The notes: generated by a model from the letters alone, not told the origin. DNA of 64,000 nt from Aphelenchoides besseyi (GCA_024699855.1 JAMPIQ010000002.1:3968001-4032000), one strand, 5' to 3'; shown: positions 1 through 13,000, counted from the first letter of the stretch. Made by a program: numbers and translations.

Positions 1-542
1 AGTTTTATTGTTTTAACGACACGAAGATTAAACTCATTGTTTCAACTCGGGACCTTAAATGGCATGTCTAGAAAGCAGTGATAAGACAAAACATCAAAAC
101 TGAAAGAAGAACAATGTCGTACAAAAAAACACAACTCGAAGATGACGGCGTTGTTAGAAGCGTGGGATAGTCGGGAATCGAGGTTGTCAACGGCGGAAAT
201 CCGGTTACTGTTGATTCGTTAATGAACGGCGAGTTACACAAATCGATGGAGCAACATTTCAGAAGATAGTTGGTGTTTATACCGTCGAGTCGACTACAAC
301 TACCGGTCGTGTCACAATCGCTGAAAATAAACGTTCAGAAATGAACTGATCTGAGCAACCAACTAAAACACTTGCGAACTATTGATCCTTTGATCTTCGT
401 ATTCGATGGTCATGCAATTTGCAGCATCAGGACAAGAAATCACGTTTGTTTGTCGACCACGGTTTATTCCTAAAGAATGCAATTGCCATTATTCTATTCG
501 TAGAGTTCACCTTGAAAACAAGTCAAAGCTTTAGATGTGAGT
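1..542. other. Left edge, no gene recognised
   Basis: I see no conserved coding segment here. A possible splice acceptor at the right edge (gctttag, about position 534) lies just before the small ORF that follows. The rest may be the promoter of that gene or the 3' part of a gene beyond the window. Confidence 0.4.
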
Positions 543-835
543 ATGGTACACAAACCAATAGAAAGAGACAACCATACGCCACTAATCATTCTCTACTTAG
601 CACTAGCATTTCAGTCACTAACTTTGCTTTTGTACGGAATTTTCGTCATGAGTTTACAATTCTCGATATTCGAGTTCTTTTCAAGTTCTCGAGGTTTCCA
701 GCTTTCTATTCATCGCCAACGTGAGTAATCACTTCTCCGCCTTGAGCTTTATTTTGAATTCATTGAAGACTAAAATGTATGGTTGGCCTTTCAATTACAG
801 TAAGATTTCCCCAATCAAAAGTAAAAACAACCTAA
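543..835 (+). CDS. Small hydrophobic membrane protein, hypothetical
   Basis: Two-exon model of about 70 codons. The first ATG follows a CTTTAG acceptor by about 8 nt, the spacing seen at other genes in the window. Exon 1 (543-720) starts MVHKPIERDNHTPL and then has one long hydrophobic stretch that could make one or two membrane helices. It ends in phase 1 at a strong GTGAGT donor. The intron ends in ATTACAG at 800, and exon 2 gives about ten more residues and a TAA at 833-835. I do not recognise a family. The M13 gene begins about 170 nt downstream on the same strand. Signals and hydrophobicity are seen directly; expression and function are unknown. It could be a chance ORF. Confidence 0.35.
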
Positions 836-1002
836 TCGAAATCGTAATTAAACAATGAAACAGCAGAACAGAAATGCTGTTGACGCTTCTGTGTTCTTTT
901 TCTCTGATTCAACGGCGGACGACAAGTTCTACACTCATTGCTTTCCGTGAATTAAAAGATCGTTCCGGCGAACAGAATCCTCTTGTTTCGAAGACGATTG
1001 CC

Positions 1003-4000
1003 ATGAAATTAGTTCGTCTAACTCCGCTTATTGTCCTACTACTCTGCACTGCCATTGATGGAGTTGCTCAGCTTGAAAACAACAATCAAACAACAAATCG
1101 ATTTCCATTTGACCGTCAACGTGAAGTTTTTCAAGAGAAGTTGACTGGAAACTCTCAGCAAAGTGTTTTGGCTTATCAAGCGGCGGCTCGTTACCTCCAT
1201 AATATTCAATTCGGTCTGGATCCGTGTACTCGATTCGGTTCCTTTGTGTGTCCTGGATCAACCTCTAAACGGCAATTGAATGAAGACTACGTATTCACGA
1301 GAGTTGTACACGATTGGACTGGAAGAGACGACGTGAGTGCTGGTAATTCCGACGTCTTGGTTTTGATTCACGTTTTCAGGTTTCAAAAGCAGAAGCAAAT
1401 GTTTTCAGATTCTTTTGGTCGTGTAATGAAAATGCGTCACAGACGATGAACACCGTTGAGTTTTATCATGATACATTAGCAAAGTTTGAAAATCGTACTG
1501 GAATCTCGTTTCCCCTTCTCGATGGATTATCGACGAACCAAAACATCACAATCGATGCGAAGATTTGGGCGAAAGTAGCGGCTTTTCTGAAAACTGAGTT
1601 CAATCACGATTTCTTGATCAACTTCTCAGTTAAAGCCGTGGATAAAGTTGGTCGTGATCGAGACATCTTTTTCCATCAGGCTCAAGATTCACTTCCTGAT
1701 GATTTGGAAGCTTTGGGTGAACGAGTGATGGGACAGAAGTTTCAAAATGTGGATGGAATGTTCGAGAAGATTAAGATGCTGGATTCAATTTTACAACAAC
1801 GACCGAAATCTTCCCATTTAAAGTACTTGAGGTAAGTGTGAAAAACAAGAAGTTGGTTGACATTCCGCAGTTTGAACGCATTAAAGGGCTCGACAGGACC
1901 GTTTTTCATTGAGTACATCGTACAGTTGATCTCTCGTTCAGTTCGTACATTGATGGATCCATTAGATTTGTTTTTCTACGTCGAAAATATTGACGATCTT
2001 CAGAACAAATTGAATTTCGAAGGTTTGCGAAAACATTTCGAGAAGTCGGAGTTTGAAGAGGTGGTCATGAATTATCTCAACTTTGTTGTTTTGGCGCAAA
2101 TCGACCAAGTTGTAAAGAAATTCCAACCGAATGTTAGCCCTTTCAACTTCTGTCAACAACTGACCTTCGATTTGATGCCCGAAATTACTCAGCGGCTTGT
2201 GACTCGACGTTTGACTATGCGCTTTGATGAACGAGCATCAGTGAAGTCAAAGTTCAATGTGACTGTCGAACGTGTCAAATTTGCGTTTACCGTAGGTTTC
2301 ATCACAGACTTCTGCTTCACTACTATCGATTTTCAGGAGGTTGTTGGCATGTTAAGTGGAATTAGTGAAGAAGCCAAAAACCGTATTCTCACGCGTGTTA
2401 CCGCTACGAATGTCCAATTGAATGGAATTTCGAATTACGAAGAAGACGATGATGAATTCGACAAAAGTTTCGAAGGATTTGAGTTCGACATAAATGCCAG
2501 CTTTCATCAGATGTTTGTAAGAGCGTTGGCGTTCAAACTCGATTCTGAGTTTCGACAAGCAACCATTCCCACCCATCCACTTTACGAAAAAGTGAGTAAT
2601 CAAATCTCTATGTTAATTACCGTCTCATAGCGCGGGATGTCCATTTCTTTGCTATCTGATTTGCTGGAACTTGATATAGACATCTTTTTGAGTGCCGGTA
2701 TGCCCGACGAATTGTGGTATGGACATTTGGGTCCAGAGATTGCTAAAGCTATTTGGACGTATGCAGCTGGTATGTTCAGTCGTAAAGCTTAAAAGAAACT
2801 GCTTGTTTAGCCAATGAAACGGAGGTCCAAAATCTGTTCAAATCGAGTTACGCGTGTTTCAACGATAACTACAACATTAACGCGCGGGAGACGGTGATTA
2901 GAATCAACGAGAACGTGATAGGTAATTCGCACGGATACTCTCTGATTGTACCTTTGATTTAGCTCTTAAAATCGCTTACTCTGCCTTTACTTCACATCTC
3001 GCTCAAAACGGAATATGTCCGGCTCTATCGGGCCCTGAACTTCAACAACTGCGACCTGAACAACTTTTCTTTATTTCTGCTCAACGAAAAAATTGCCGAA
3101 ATCAAGAGCGAGCAATCGAATTTGGAATACGAAATAACAACGAGTTTCGTTCGAGTTTCAATTGTCCCGCCACTACAAGCGCATTGAAATGTTCGTTGAT
3201 TCAATTCAATCATCCAATTAAAGGTACACGAACTTGTTTTCATGATACTAATGATTTTCAGCTCCCGAATACAAAAGAACTTTGAACATTCCGACTCCGA
3301 AGATTCGATCGACTCCACTACTTGATCAGCTCTCCGCAAACATTGAAGCTCGAATTAACACCTCTGTTGATCCATGTGAAAACTTCTATGATTATGTAAT
3401 GAGTGATTTGTTTCAACTTATTGTTTACGTTTAGGTCTGCTCCAATCGTCCGAAGAACACATTTGAACAAGCCATGGTTAACAACATGCAAATCATCAAG
3501 AACACATTAGCACATCCGCCAACATTGAGTGATGTTAAAGCGGTTATTTACATGAAGAACTTGTATAAGAAGTGTGTGAAAGATGGATTGGCAGATAGTG
3601 CGTTCACCAGAAACGAACTGATGAGCTACATGAAGAATTTAAACGCAAAAACTGGCCTTAAATTTCCAATTCTACCGGCATATGTTCGAGACGAAAACTT
3701 CATTGCGAATTTGTTGCACATTGCTGCCCTCATTCAACGTGACTTTGGGATTGTTTCTTTCATCGAAATCACATCGTTGCGTCTCAAGAGCGATATGTCG
3801 ATCGTTGAGCTTGGAATGAATGAAGTTGGACAGGCGAAAGCATTGAAACGAACAAAAGAAGAGCGAGAGGAATTATGGAAGCAACTTGTGGCTTTGGGAT
3901 ACAAAGATGCTAAGATACCAAATGTGTTACGACAAATCGACCAGTTTCGTGAGATACTCAAATCGATTGCATCTGCGCAGTTGGTGGAACCGTCAGAACT

Positions 4001-5707
4001 ACGAAAAAAAGTTGGCGTCGACATGGAATTGTTTCTGGACCTCGTATTTGAACGTTCTCTTCCCAACAACACAGCATTCGTTGTTTCCGGAGGTTTCAGT
4101 GTGTTGGCAGTTAAGAGTTCGGTTATTCGTGCTGGAGCGATAAACGCGATATTGGAAGATCTACTTTATCATCTTCTTACAACAACGAAAATAGAAGCCA
4201 CGTTATGTGACGAGAAAATTGCTCAGCTGATGCCGTTTTTCGCCGGTCGAATCCTCGCCGATCGTTTTCCAACCAAAACTTCACAAGAAACGTTCTTACG
4301 TCCAATTCGTCAATACATCAATGCCATCAAACTTTCGTACATGGGAATGATCAACTCACTGGTTTGGCTGGAGGATTACAGCAAGGAAGCAGCGATAAAC
4401 AAACTGAAGGAAATGACCAACGAAATTGCCTTTCCACCGATTTTAGTCGACGACAATCTTTTGGAAGAAGCAACGAAATTCAACAAATTCAACCTTCTAC
4501 ATCCGATCAAATACGCGTATCACGACAACGAATTCATGTTACTGCGAATTTCGATTTACGACGAAAAATGTTCGTTTATTTTACCTGTTCCTGCAGCGGT
4601 AGGTCACTGGTGGGAATACGATTGAAATCGAATTTCAGGTCAACGCTGCCTATGTACAGCCCACGAATATGATGCTTGTGCCTATTGCTATTTTGATTCC
4701 TCCATTTTATCACACCGAGTACCCAATGGCCACTATTATGGGAGCATTAGGAATGAGAAGAAAAGCTCTTTTGACATAGAAATCGGATTTTTTGTCATAC
4801 AGAAAAAGATCCTATAGAGTTCTTTTCGGGTATCTCCAGAACTAAGCTATCTCATGCCAGAATCCTACGCTTCAAAAATCAAATCACAGCTTAGTCAATG
4901 CTAAGAAGATTTTCTAACAATGGATTCACGATTCTTAAATTCTTTTTTTTCAAAAAGGGGTTCTATGCGAAAGAATTTGATCTCTATAGGATATTTCTTT
5001 TAAAAAAGAACCCGATTTATATACGAAAAAACCGCATGCTTAGGAACTATAATTGGACACGAAATCGGTCACGCATTGGTTAAATCGAATGCATCAATCA
5101 ATAGATTCCAACAGATTTTAGGATACAAAAGGAATCTATTACAATGGAAATGGAACTCGTTTGAAAACGCCATGGCTGAGCAAGAAAGCGATGAATGAGC
5201 TTCACAAAGTTTTCGATTGCATCGAGGAACAATACCGAGCGAAGTGCAAGACGAGCGAAGACAGCGAAACACCGTATTGTATTGATGCACTGACTACTTT
5301 GGGAGAAGATTTCAGTGATAACGCGGGTGGAACAAACTTTCCGATGTTGTTTGATTGTTATTCTAGGAATACGAGCTGCTTATCGAGCCTTTCGAAACAT
5401 GCTCAGTATCAATGGTCCGGATGATCGTTTAAGTGGAGAATTAAGCAGACAGTTGACCAGTGATCAGCTCTTCTTTGTTTCTTTTGCTCAGAATTGGTGT
5501 ACTGAAAGCGACTTCACGGAAAATCTCTTCGCCAGCGTCCATTCACCGAATCGAGCACGAGTCAACGGAGTTCTCGAAAACTTTGCGGCCTTCCGTGATG
5601 CTTTCAGCTGTGAAATTGGAGGACGCTATGGGTCAGTTAACCAATGCAAAGTTTGGGCCGATGAAATCAGTGATAAGTTGAAAACACCGTTTGATGTTGA
5701 AGATTGA
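1003..5707 (+). CDS. Tandem two-unit M13 (neprilysin-family) metallopeptidase, interrupted by a transposon-like insert
   Basis: M13 peptidases are zinc endopeptidases of the cell surface or secreted space that cut small peptides. The chosen ATG opens a signal-peptide-like stretch (MKLVRLTPLIVLLLC). Unit 1 begins with the family start motif (LDPCTRFGSFVC) and has the usual C-terminal block (LRPEQLFFISAQRKNC), but its zinc motif is gone: the HExxH position reads PEIAK. Unit 2 restarts with SVDPCENFYDYVC, has NAAYVQPTN and IPPFYHTEYP, an intact HEIGH at 5058-5072, the second glutamate in LGEDFSD, then LTSDQLFFVSFAQNWC and a final CKVW. Unit 1 is thus likely catalytically dead and unit 2 potentially active. 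A 286-bp insert (4754-5039) sits just before HEIGH and carries an in-frame stop. Unless it is removed, the active site is not translated. The join between units stays in frame through a short intron near 3222-3261. AATAAA follows the stop closely. Confidence 0.8.
4754..5039. mobile_element. Transposon-like (MITE-like) insertion with 7-bp target duplication
   Basis: The seven bases TTAGGAA occur at 4747-4753 and again at 5040-5046. Removing one copy plus the 286 bases between restores a normal M13 exon (A-L-G-T-I-I-G-H-E). The insert has subterminal inverted repeats: 4780-4819 (AAATCGG to CCTATAGAG) pairs imperfectly with 4982-5018 (CTCTATAGG to CCCGATTT). It is AT-rich and has no transposase. 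It has no GT donor that restores the frame; exact excision would need a GA-AG pair or another unusual one. It is either a recent disrupting insert or a transposon used as a non-canonical intron. Confidence 0.6.
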
Positions 5708-5795
5708 TTTTCAAGCAAATAAAATGATATTCTACAGAGAAAATATATTTATATCACCATTAGCTAATTTCAAAGGTACCCGAATAATAATGAGA

Positions 5796-7252
5796 TCACA
5801 CCATCCATTGTTCTTCTTCCGAGTCATTCAAACTCGCCCTCATCAGATAGAGTTCTTCAGTTCGAATTAGGTTTCCACCATTCTTTTCCAAATGAATTGG
5901 TCTGATTACCGTGTTTCCATCGAGTGGAATTGTGATACGTTGTGAAGGCGGACCACTTTTCCATTGTTCTTTTTCTTTCTGATCGCAGAGAAACTCTTTT
6001 AGTTGTCGCAAAGCCTCGGATGACGCAACGAAAATTGGTCGATTGACGGCACAATAGCACGGAAAACGAGCGGCACTGAAAGTTCAACGTTCTTAACCAT
6101 CAATTGGCTTGTGACTGGTAACCTGCTTAGAAGGGCAAGGATAGAAATAATGTCATTTGCATAGCTATAGAACTCGAACAACTCATCTAACGACTCTCGA
6201 TGAACGTATTCCCAAATTGCTGCAAAAGAAATCGATGAGTGAAGGATGCAGTTCTCAAGTTACTTATGATCACTTGTAGTAATTGGGCAATCAAAAATAA
6301 ACTGAGCATCGCTATCAAGGCCCGAGTTGCGTCTCTGACCACTCGCTTGTTCGCTCGTTCGTTTACAGTCATCGAACTCAAAGACTGTTCATCGGCACTG
6401 TCCACTTGTTTCAGGTTGCGAATAATCAGAACGTTCATTACAACCAAGATAAAGAACGGAGCTATTCGATCGACGATGTTTCTCGTAATGAATATCCACC
6501 AAAAGCTTAAGATAATCGAATGGGATTATAGAATACCCCCAAAACCAACCGATATGTTTCATTTGTTGCTAACTGAGTAGCTTGTATTTCGTATTTTGAA
6601 AAATCGGTGCAATTTGGTCGGACGACAAAGTGGATTTCGAAATAAGTGCAGATCTTGTATCTAAAAACCAATTTACCGGGAATATTCAAGACTATTGAAT
6701 TACGCAATCGCTACGAAAATGCACATTACTGTAATTGCTGGTCGATGATTTTCGATTAAACTAAAAACCAATTGGTAATTCGAGTACTTATCTGACAACG
6801 AACTTCAGAAACTTTGATGGTTTGAATGTTCGCATCAAACGTTCCACAGTTGCTGCTACGATAAGCAGCATCGAAGCGAACATGCTCGTAAATGAGATCA
6901 TCATCATGGGCCGTAGATACGATAGAAACAGAACGTACAGGTTGTACAGATGCCATTGATCGAAGTAAACCGGAACAACCATTAGAGCCAAATAGTTCAA
7001 AGCCAAAATAATGTCCAGTGAGGCCAAAGCTCCGAAATAGAAGAGTGGAGATTGGCGAAGTGATGGCGTTCGAATGAAGACAATAACAAAGAAGGTGTTG
7101 AAAATCAGCGACGACAACGCAATGAAAACGGCTACCACTCCAATCAAGTAGATCTTCACCTCAACGAAATCGGTGCCGTCATATTGACAAGGATTCTCGT
7201 TGTAGTAGTCGCCAAAGTCCGCCATCTCATCGTCCGTTGGCGCATCCTGCAT
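5796..7252 (-). CDS. Rhodopsin-like 7TM G-protein-coupled receptor, probable neuropeptide receptor
   Basis: Multi-exon receptor read on the minus strand. The start ATG (7252-7250) lies 10 nt after a TTTCGTTTAG acceptor. An acidic extracellular N-terminus (MQDAPTDDEMADFGDYY) is followed by TM1 (IYLIGVVAVFIALSSL), TM2, and TM3 ending in ERLMRTF where many receptors have DRY. Next come TM4 (RPAITVMCIFVAIAYK), a loop with a cysteine (VVRPNC) for the usual disulfide and an NETY glycosylation site, TM5 (IAPFFILVVMNVLIIRNLK), TM6 (RALIAMLSLFLIAQLL) and TM7 (FYSYANDIISILALLS). A cytoplasmic tail ends at 5796. All joins work with GT-AG introns of about 43-65 nt. The overall look resembles nematode FMRFamide-type receptors (frpr family), but the ligand cannot be told from sequence. 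An ORF at 7315-7524 upstream may be an extra 5' exon. Confidence 0.75.
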
Positions 7253-7803
7253 CTCGACTGAGCTAAACGAAATCAGAGATGAACCCCAGAAATGTGAACC
7301 GCAGACAGAGCACGTCAATACACGGAATCCGCGACAGTCGATGAGATTTCGTTGGTTATGGAAGAAGCTAATAGAATTATTAAGCAAAGAATGACCAACG
7401 GCAAAGCGACTGAGCAGATGCGTGTTGATAAGATTTGTTGCGGTTGTTGAAAGTAACCTCTTTCACAGCAAATAAACACACATTCCATCCGGTTGTTAAT
7501 TTTTGTCAAATTGAATTCAGTCACGCGATACTAAAATAAGCGAAAAGAACAATGAAAACGGCCGTCCGTCATTCTCTGACTACTTTATGAACAGAATAAT
7601 TACAAAGAGATCGAGTTGCACGGAAACGTTCGTTTAACGCACGAAACCCTGAAACACGAATTCAAAGGCCAATTCAAATGTTTATGAAAACATGTCACGA
7701 TTATCTGCAAAGACCTTCTATTTGTACTGCAATTCAATTAAAGAACACAAACATGGAGAAATCCACGGGAAACGAAAATTAATCGACTGCATCCGGTCGA
7801 CGT
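7253..7803. other. Region between receptor and orphan gene
   Basis: A minus-strand open frame at 7315-7524 contains a hydrophobic run (ALPLVILCLIILLASS) like a signal peptide and could be an alternative first exon of the receptor, but I cannot confirm a join. The remainder shows no coding signal. Confidence 0.3.
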
Positions 7804-8442
7804 TTAAACCTCGTTGATTAGAATTCCACTGCTCTCTTCGAAGTCTCGAGTTATGTTGAACGGTCCCGGAGGAGCAGTTGAAAAGAGTTTCTGACATTCA
7901 ACGAATGACGAAGTACAACTCTCGTATTCGGTTGTGAACGTTGTGTGTTTGGTTGCAAATCTGTTCGTCATTTGCTTATAAATGATACGGTCAAGCAGAA
8001 GAAGATTATAATCCAATTCGTTTATCAGTCCATTCAAAACCAATTTGCTTTCGTTTGTTTGAAATTGGTGGCACAAATTGAAACCGTCGACTTGTTGTTG
8101 GATTACGGTTCTCACTTCGTGTTCGTTGATCGAATTTGCTAGTCCTTCAGAACGACTGCACAATCAGCCCCAGACGTATAGCACGATGTGGAACGCAGGG
8201 CTCTTCAGTAACTCAATTATCCGCCGGTCTTCTCAACTGACCTCCGAATTTCGAGGCCAAGAGCAACCGAGTCTTCAACCCAAAGAATCCTCTGACTTCT
8301 CGATCCGTTTCGTGAAAATAAAATCCGACAAAGAACAGTGAAAACGGAAGACGGAATCGCCCCGTGGTAATTCTCACACGTCGTGATGACGAATGACGAA
8401 GATTCGGGGCGTTTCCGCGACAAGAACGCTTGAGGCAAACAT
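7804..8442 (-). CDS. Hypothetical protein, unknown family
   Basis: Proposed three-exon gene of about 180 residues. The ATG at 8442-8440 begins MFASSVLVAETPRIFVIRHH. A donor (GT|GTGAGA) near 8375 and an intron lead to an exon reading ILWVEDSVALGLEIRR. A second intron (GTCAGT to TTGTGCAG, about 85 nt, ending near 8157) leads in frame to SRSEGLANSINEHEVRTVIQ. The last exon has several cysteines (FNLCHQF, ESCTSSFVEC) and ends SGILINEV. There is no transmembrane helix after the start and no family I recognise. It lies on the same strand as the receptor. Exon phases agree across the second intron, which supports a real gene; the first join is less certain. Confidence 0.4.
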
Positions 8443-10047
8443 TAACTAGTGGTCAATCCTTAAACTTTATTATAATAACCATGTGCTTTCGACTCAGAAG
8501 CGATTAAAGAAGTCGGTTGACAAGCACAAGAAGTTGTCAGCACAAAATTGCGGTGCTCAATTTCACTCTAATTTGTTTTTGCCATTTCATGAAAACGTCC
8601 GAGACGCTTTTTGGACAAAAGACGAATGACAGCAGAAGGAAAACAAGACTCGCGCAATTCGTCAACAACCAGCGACCATGTCGTTTTTGATTAGTCACAC
8701 TTGTTCAATTCAACTCACCGTTTTCGGCATCGACAGTGCAATTCGAGTACAAGAAAAGGTGCGAACGGAAGAAATTCGAGAATTCAAAATCCCTCTACTT
8801 AACCATTCGACACCAGAAACGAACGTTAGATGCCCCGAAATCCCGTAGTTCACAATTAAAACGTCAACAAAATGTGCCGAAAACGACGGCGCAGATTGTT
8901 TCGCAGCGGGAAATGCCCAAAAGCGTGCTCATTATTCCAATAGAACTGCTTTTGTAAGTGTATTCAAATGTCGAAAACGTGTGGATGAAGACCTTCGAGG
9001 ATAATGGGCAGAACCGACACACGACTACCGGAACGTTTGTGGACGCCCACCAGCCCAAAACGTTGTTTGACTTTGCCTTTTGGTATGTGCACGCTTATTT
9101 TGTCAACACGAATGAAATGCTCAGCTTATGCTCACAATTCAAAAACCGCAGAGGCAGATGCTTGACAGGAAAACAGACTCAAATTTTTCTTCTCCTTCGA
9201 TTCACCTTCAAGGTTGAGTAACTGGGCATCCAACGACGAAGCAGTTTGCAAAAGGAACATCCGCCGGAAGTCAGTTCTGAGGTCGACTCCTACTTAACTG
9301 CAAACAACAATAAACTTACTCTTCAAATTCTTTCATTTCGATACCGTAGGGTTGAGAGTTGGATTCAAACTGAGTGACCTTTTGATTCGACAGTGATTAA
9401 GAACGAAAGTTCGGCGGCATGAAGCTTTCAAAGCCGATCGCCGAAATACGACAAATTGCGAAGCGACTAATTAATCGAATTTTTCGATGATTGTTCAGAC
9501 CGCAAGTCCGATCCGAACGTCAGGAATAAAAAACGAAGTGTGGAATTGACATCTCACGAAGCCCGTAGCTGTTGTTCGCCTCAAACAATAAAAAGTTGTC
9601 AATCATTTCGCTTAACAATATTGCAAGACTGAGTCGAAGGTTTCATTTAAGTACAGGAGTGCAGGAACTGATCGAGTGAACTCTTAAACGTCAGAAAACG
9701 ACTTCGATGATGAAACTCATTTCGTGTATCTTTGAGTTCTAAAAGCGATCTCTTCAGATTGTTTTCCCTGGATTTGCGTTCAAATCCGAAAAGCCGATTG
9801 GAATCGAAAGGCAACGACTAGTGATCAAACATGAGTTTACTTTGAGCAATCGTATGTTTGTGATATGCATCTAATGCTAGAGAAATGCAATCCGATAGTT
9901 TGACTATTCGAATTGACAACAACAAGAAATTTGAACGATAAAAAAGATTAAGGCACGTAAAAAACAATCGGGAATATTCGGATATCCGGTCAAATTGCGC
10001 ATGAGCGACACTAACTAGTTGGAAGATAATACAAAGGACGATAAATC
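8443..10047. other. 1.6 kb without a recognised gene
   Basis: This lies between the end of the WDR62-like gene and the start of the orphan at 8442, both on the minus strand. Plus-strand open frames at 8736-8957 and 8958-9221 have no motif, no gene-like splice context and low-complexity basic composition, so I treat them as chance. The stretch probably holds the 3' UTR of one gene and the promoter of the other. Confidence 0.4.
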
Positions 10048-13000
10048 TTAATTTTTGTGCATATTCTTCTGCAGCAGATTGATAAGCTGAGGACCATAAA
10101 GACGAATGAAGTCCTCGTTCAATTCGCCGGGAGGAAGGACGGTGGTCTGTTGAGCGCTAACACCCGAGTTGGAGAGATTTGATGGACGACTAAAAACACG
10201 TTGAAATCAAACCGAAATACTCGTTTTAGATACCTCATTGTATCACTCGCTTTCAATGACCCGCTACCACCGTTTGTCATGTTGCTAATATCTGAGAACG
10301 TACGATCGTTCGGCAATGCGGCTTCCAATCGTCCACGAAATTGGTTGATCGATTTGTATACCGAGTACAAAAGACGCTCACGTTCTGCTTCGGTGACTTG
10401 AGCGTCTTTCTCGATCTACAATACACCAAACGGTTTCATTTTGTTTCACGAACTTTCACTTACAATCGTTTTCGCGTGTAAAAGTTTGTCCACAGACTTC
10501 TTGACGTCATCGAAACACTCTTGCACGTGCATCTTCATTCCTGAAATACAAACATTGTGAGACTGTTCGTTGTGCAATGCCCAAGGGTAAGTACCTACGT
10601 AAGATAAATCAAAGGAATTGGCTTTCGGTACTTTCAATTTAGAGCTCATAGTTGTTGGTTTATGATTTTCCTCAACAGAAACGGCAAATTTTACAGACCG
10701 ACGACGCGGAAGAGCGCTCATGATGCGAATATTCGTTTTTGGTAGCACGTGTCAGTGCGGCACTTGAGCAATTCGATCGCGTTTGATTTCGGAAAGCAAA
10801 AAAGGAGCGGCTTCCTTTCCTCCGTGAATGGTTGCGACGAGTGTCGTAAATGCGAGATTGACGACCAACCCGATCCTAATGCAAACCTCACGATCTTTTC
10901 GGAAACATACGTCCACAAATTCGAAAACCAATCCCTTTGCTCCCTATCCGCTCGCCCCCGATTCAAATTCGCAAACAAACGGAGCAATTACAATTTCATT
11001 TACCTTTTGCGCTTTGTGTCGTTAACTCGTTATCGTGAAGAATCGTGCTGTCATCCACAGGATCAAAGTTTGCTGTTTCGCCATTCAGACGCTGAGCAAG
11101 ATAGTTCGGTGCTCGTCGTGGAGTTGAAGCCGAAACAGCCGGTCGGCCACGAGTTGCGTCCATTGATGAGACACTTCTAAAACGACCATTAAGCTTCCTA
11201 ATCGGTTCTATGCAAACCTGAATGGAGCCATTGACGGAGTTCCACGCTGAAAAGCGGCAGCTACTTTGGCAAACGGTGAAGCTCCAAACGTAGCGGCATC
11301 GGATGCACTATCACTATCGCCGCTGGTTGTTTGATCAAGACGAAGACGACCGTTTCGTTCAACTCGTTTCTGGACGGCTCCTTTTCGCGATTTTGGCAAA
11401 GTCGTTGAGTAGTAGGTGCCTTGTTGATAGGCGTTGAGGACTGATGGTTCGGGAGTCGAGTTGTCTCCGGTGGACGAGTTCTTTTCCGGATCATCGGCAG
11501 TCAAATCGAGATTACTCAACTTGCGCAGATCACGAATCGAACGACTCACGTTCGATTGTCGTCTTCCTCCACTCTCGTCGTCACCGTATTGAGAACGAAG
11601 AGATGGATCGTCGTGATGCAACGAACTCACACTTCGAGTCATCTGTCGATCGTCAACGTAAGCACCCAGACCATTGCGACTAGACGAATCGTTGAGTCGC
11701 GTAGTCGAAAGCTTCAGATTGCCAATCGAACGACCTAAAAAGTTCAAAACACATTGTTTTAATCTGACACGACTTACTTCTGGACATTGGTGAAAGATCG
11801 TTGCCCAAATCATCGGTGGCATTAGCGGCAAGAAGCAAATTCTCTTGCGACTTTTTCAACTGCTCTCGAGTTGCCAGTAGTTTGTTTAGTGCTTGTGACG
11901 AGTTTCCAAGATTGGACACCGCCCGTAAGTTACTACGCATTGAAGTCGGAGTTTCACGATTCGAACGGGCATCGGAATCTCGACGACGCTGCAACGTGGC
12001 CGAAAGTTTAGACGCCTGTTGAAGAGCTAATGTTGATGGTGATTGAGAACGAGAACGCAAAGTGTTGAACATTTCCGATGCACTGGCAGTTGACAAATCG
12101 ACAGTCGGTTGTTCATCTGCAAAACAAAATGTTTTCAGGTCAATCTTCCAATCACCGCACACAAAAAGCAAACAAAATCGAACACATTTCTCACCGTTAG
12201 CAACAGTTGATCGTCGTTGCCAAAGTCGTCCCGCGCTGCGATTGTTGGCACGTGAACCGTCGGTCTGATTGCCGGATACATTCGATAAGCGTGGCTGGTA
12301 GAGTCGAGAGTTGTTAAGAGTTGCATCACCAATCGACGACACTAAAAACAACAAACAAACACAAAATGTTAAATGAGCACAAAAAACTCGAAAACAAGTT
12401 AAACGAAAGAAAACAACGTATAAGCTTACATCTGCGTGTTGAGTTGGTTGGAGCAGAATTGAAAAGTTGAGTTGCTCCTGCCGGTTGTCGAGTTCGAAGA
12501 TCCGGTGGAGTCCAAACAGTTTGAACAGCCGGCGACTCTCCAGAATGATTCAGATAACGTTTCGACAACGAGTTGCGTGAATGACCGTGACGGTCGAAAG
12601 CGACGCTTGCTGACATTGGGTTTCGTGGTGAAGCTTGTGGATAAGCCGTTAGATTCGGTCGTGGTGCTGAATTTGCATACGTGGCCGACGTATCAGCAGC
12701 CAAATCGCCACGAATCGCATTCAACGACATCGAAGTGCTCATTGCAAATCGCGACAAACCCAAGGAATCCGGCTGTTGGTATGTTGGTGGCATTGGTTGT
12801 TGATGTGCGTAGGGACTAGATCGATTCAAATTCACCATTGGCTGTTGATAATAACCGGGATTCGGTGATGCATATGTCGGTGGAGCATGTTCATGAATTG
12901 GCATGGTCGAGTCATTCGGTGGCGTGTTCTGGACGGCCCAACGTCGACGTGATCGTTGCGGTGAAACGGCGTTTCGATGCAAATTTGACATCGAGCGAGA

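Noticed and set aside
3180..3270. Stop codon between the two M13 units, suggesting two genes
   Set aside because: Re-reading the frame gives CSLIQFNHPIK before the donor and APEYKRTLN after it, with no stop. The units are continuous.
6755..6800. Apparent AT-AG intron (AG|ATAAGT) between TM3 and TM4 of the receptor
   Set aside because: That intron would be only 31 nt. A canonical donor AA|GTTCGT slightly upstream gives a 43-nt GT-AG intron and keeps the frame.
10749..11180. Plus-strand open frame of 143 codons
   Set aside because: Its right part is antisense to a clear coding exon of the WDR62-like gene (SVSSMDATRGRP), and it has no motif of its own.
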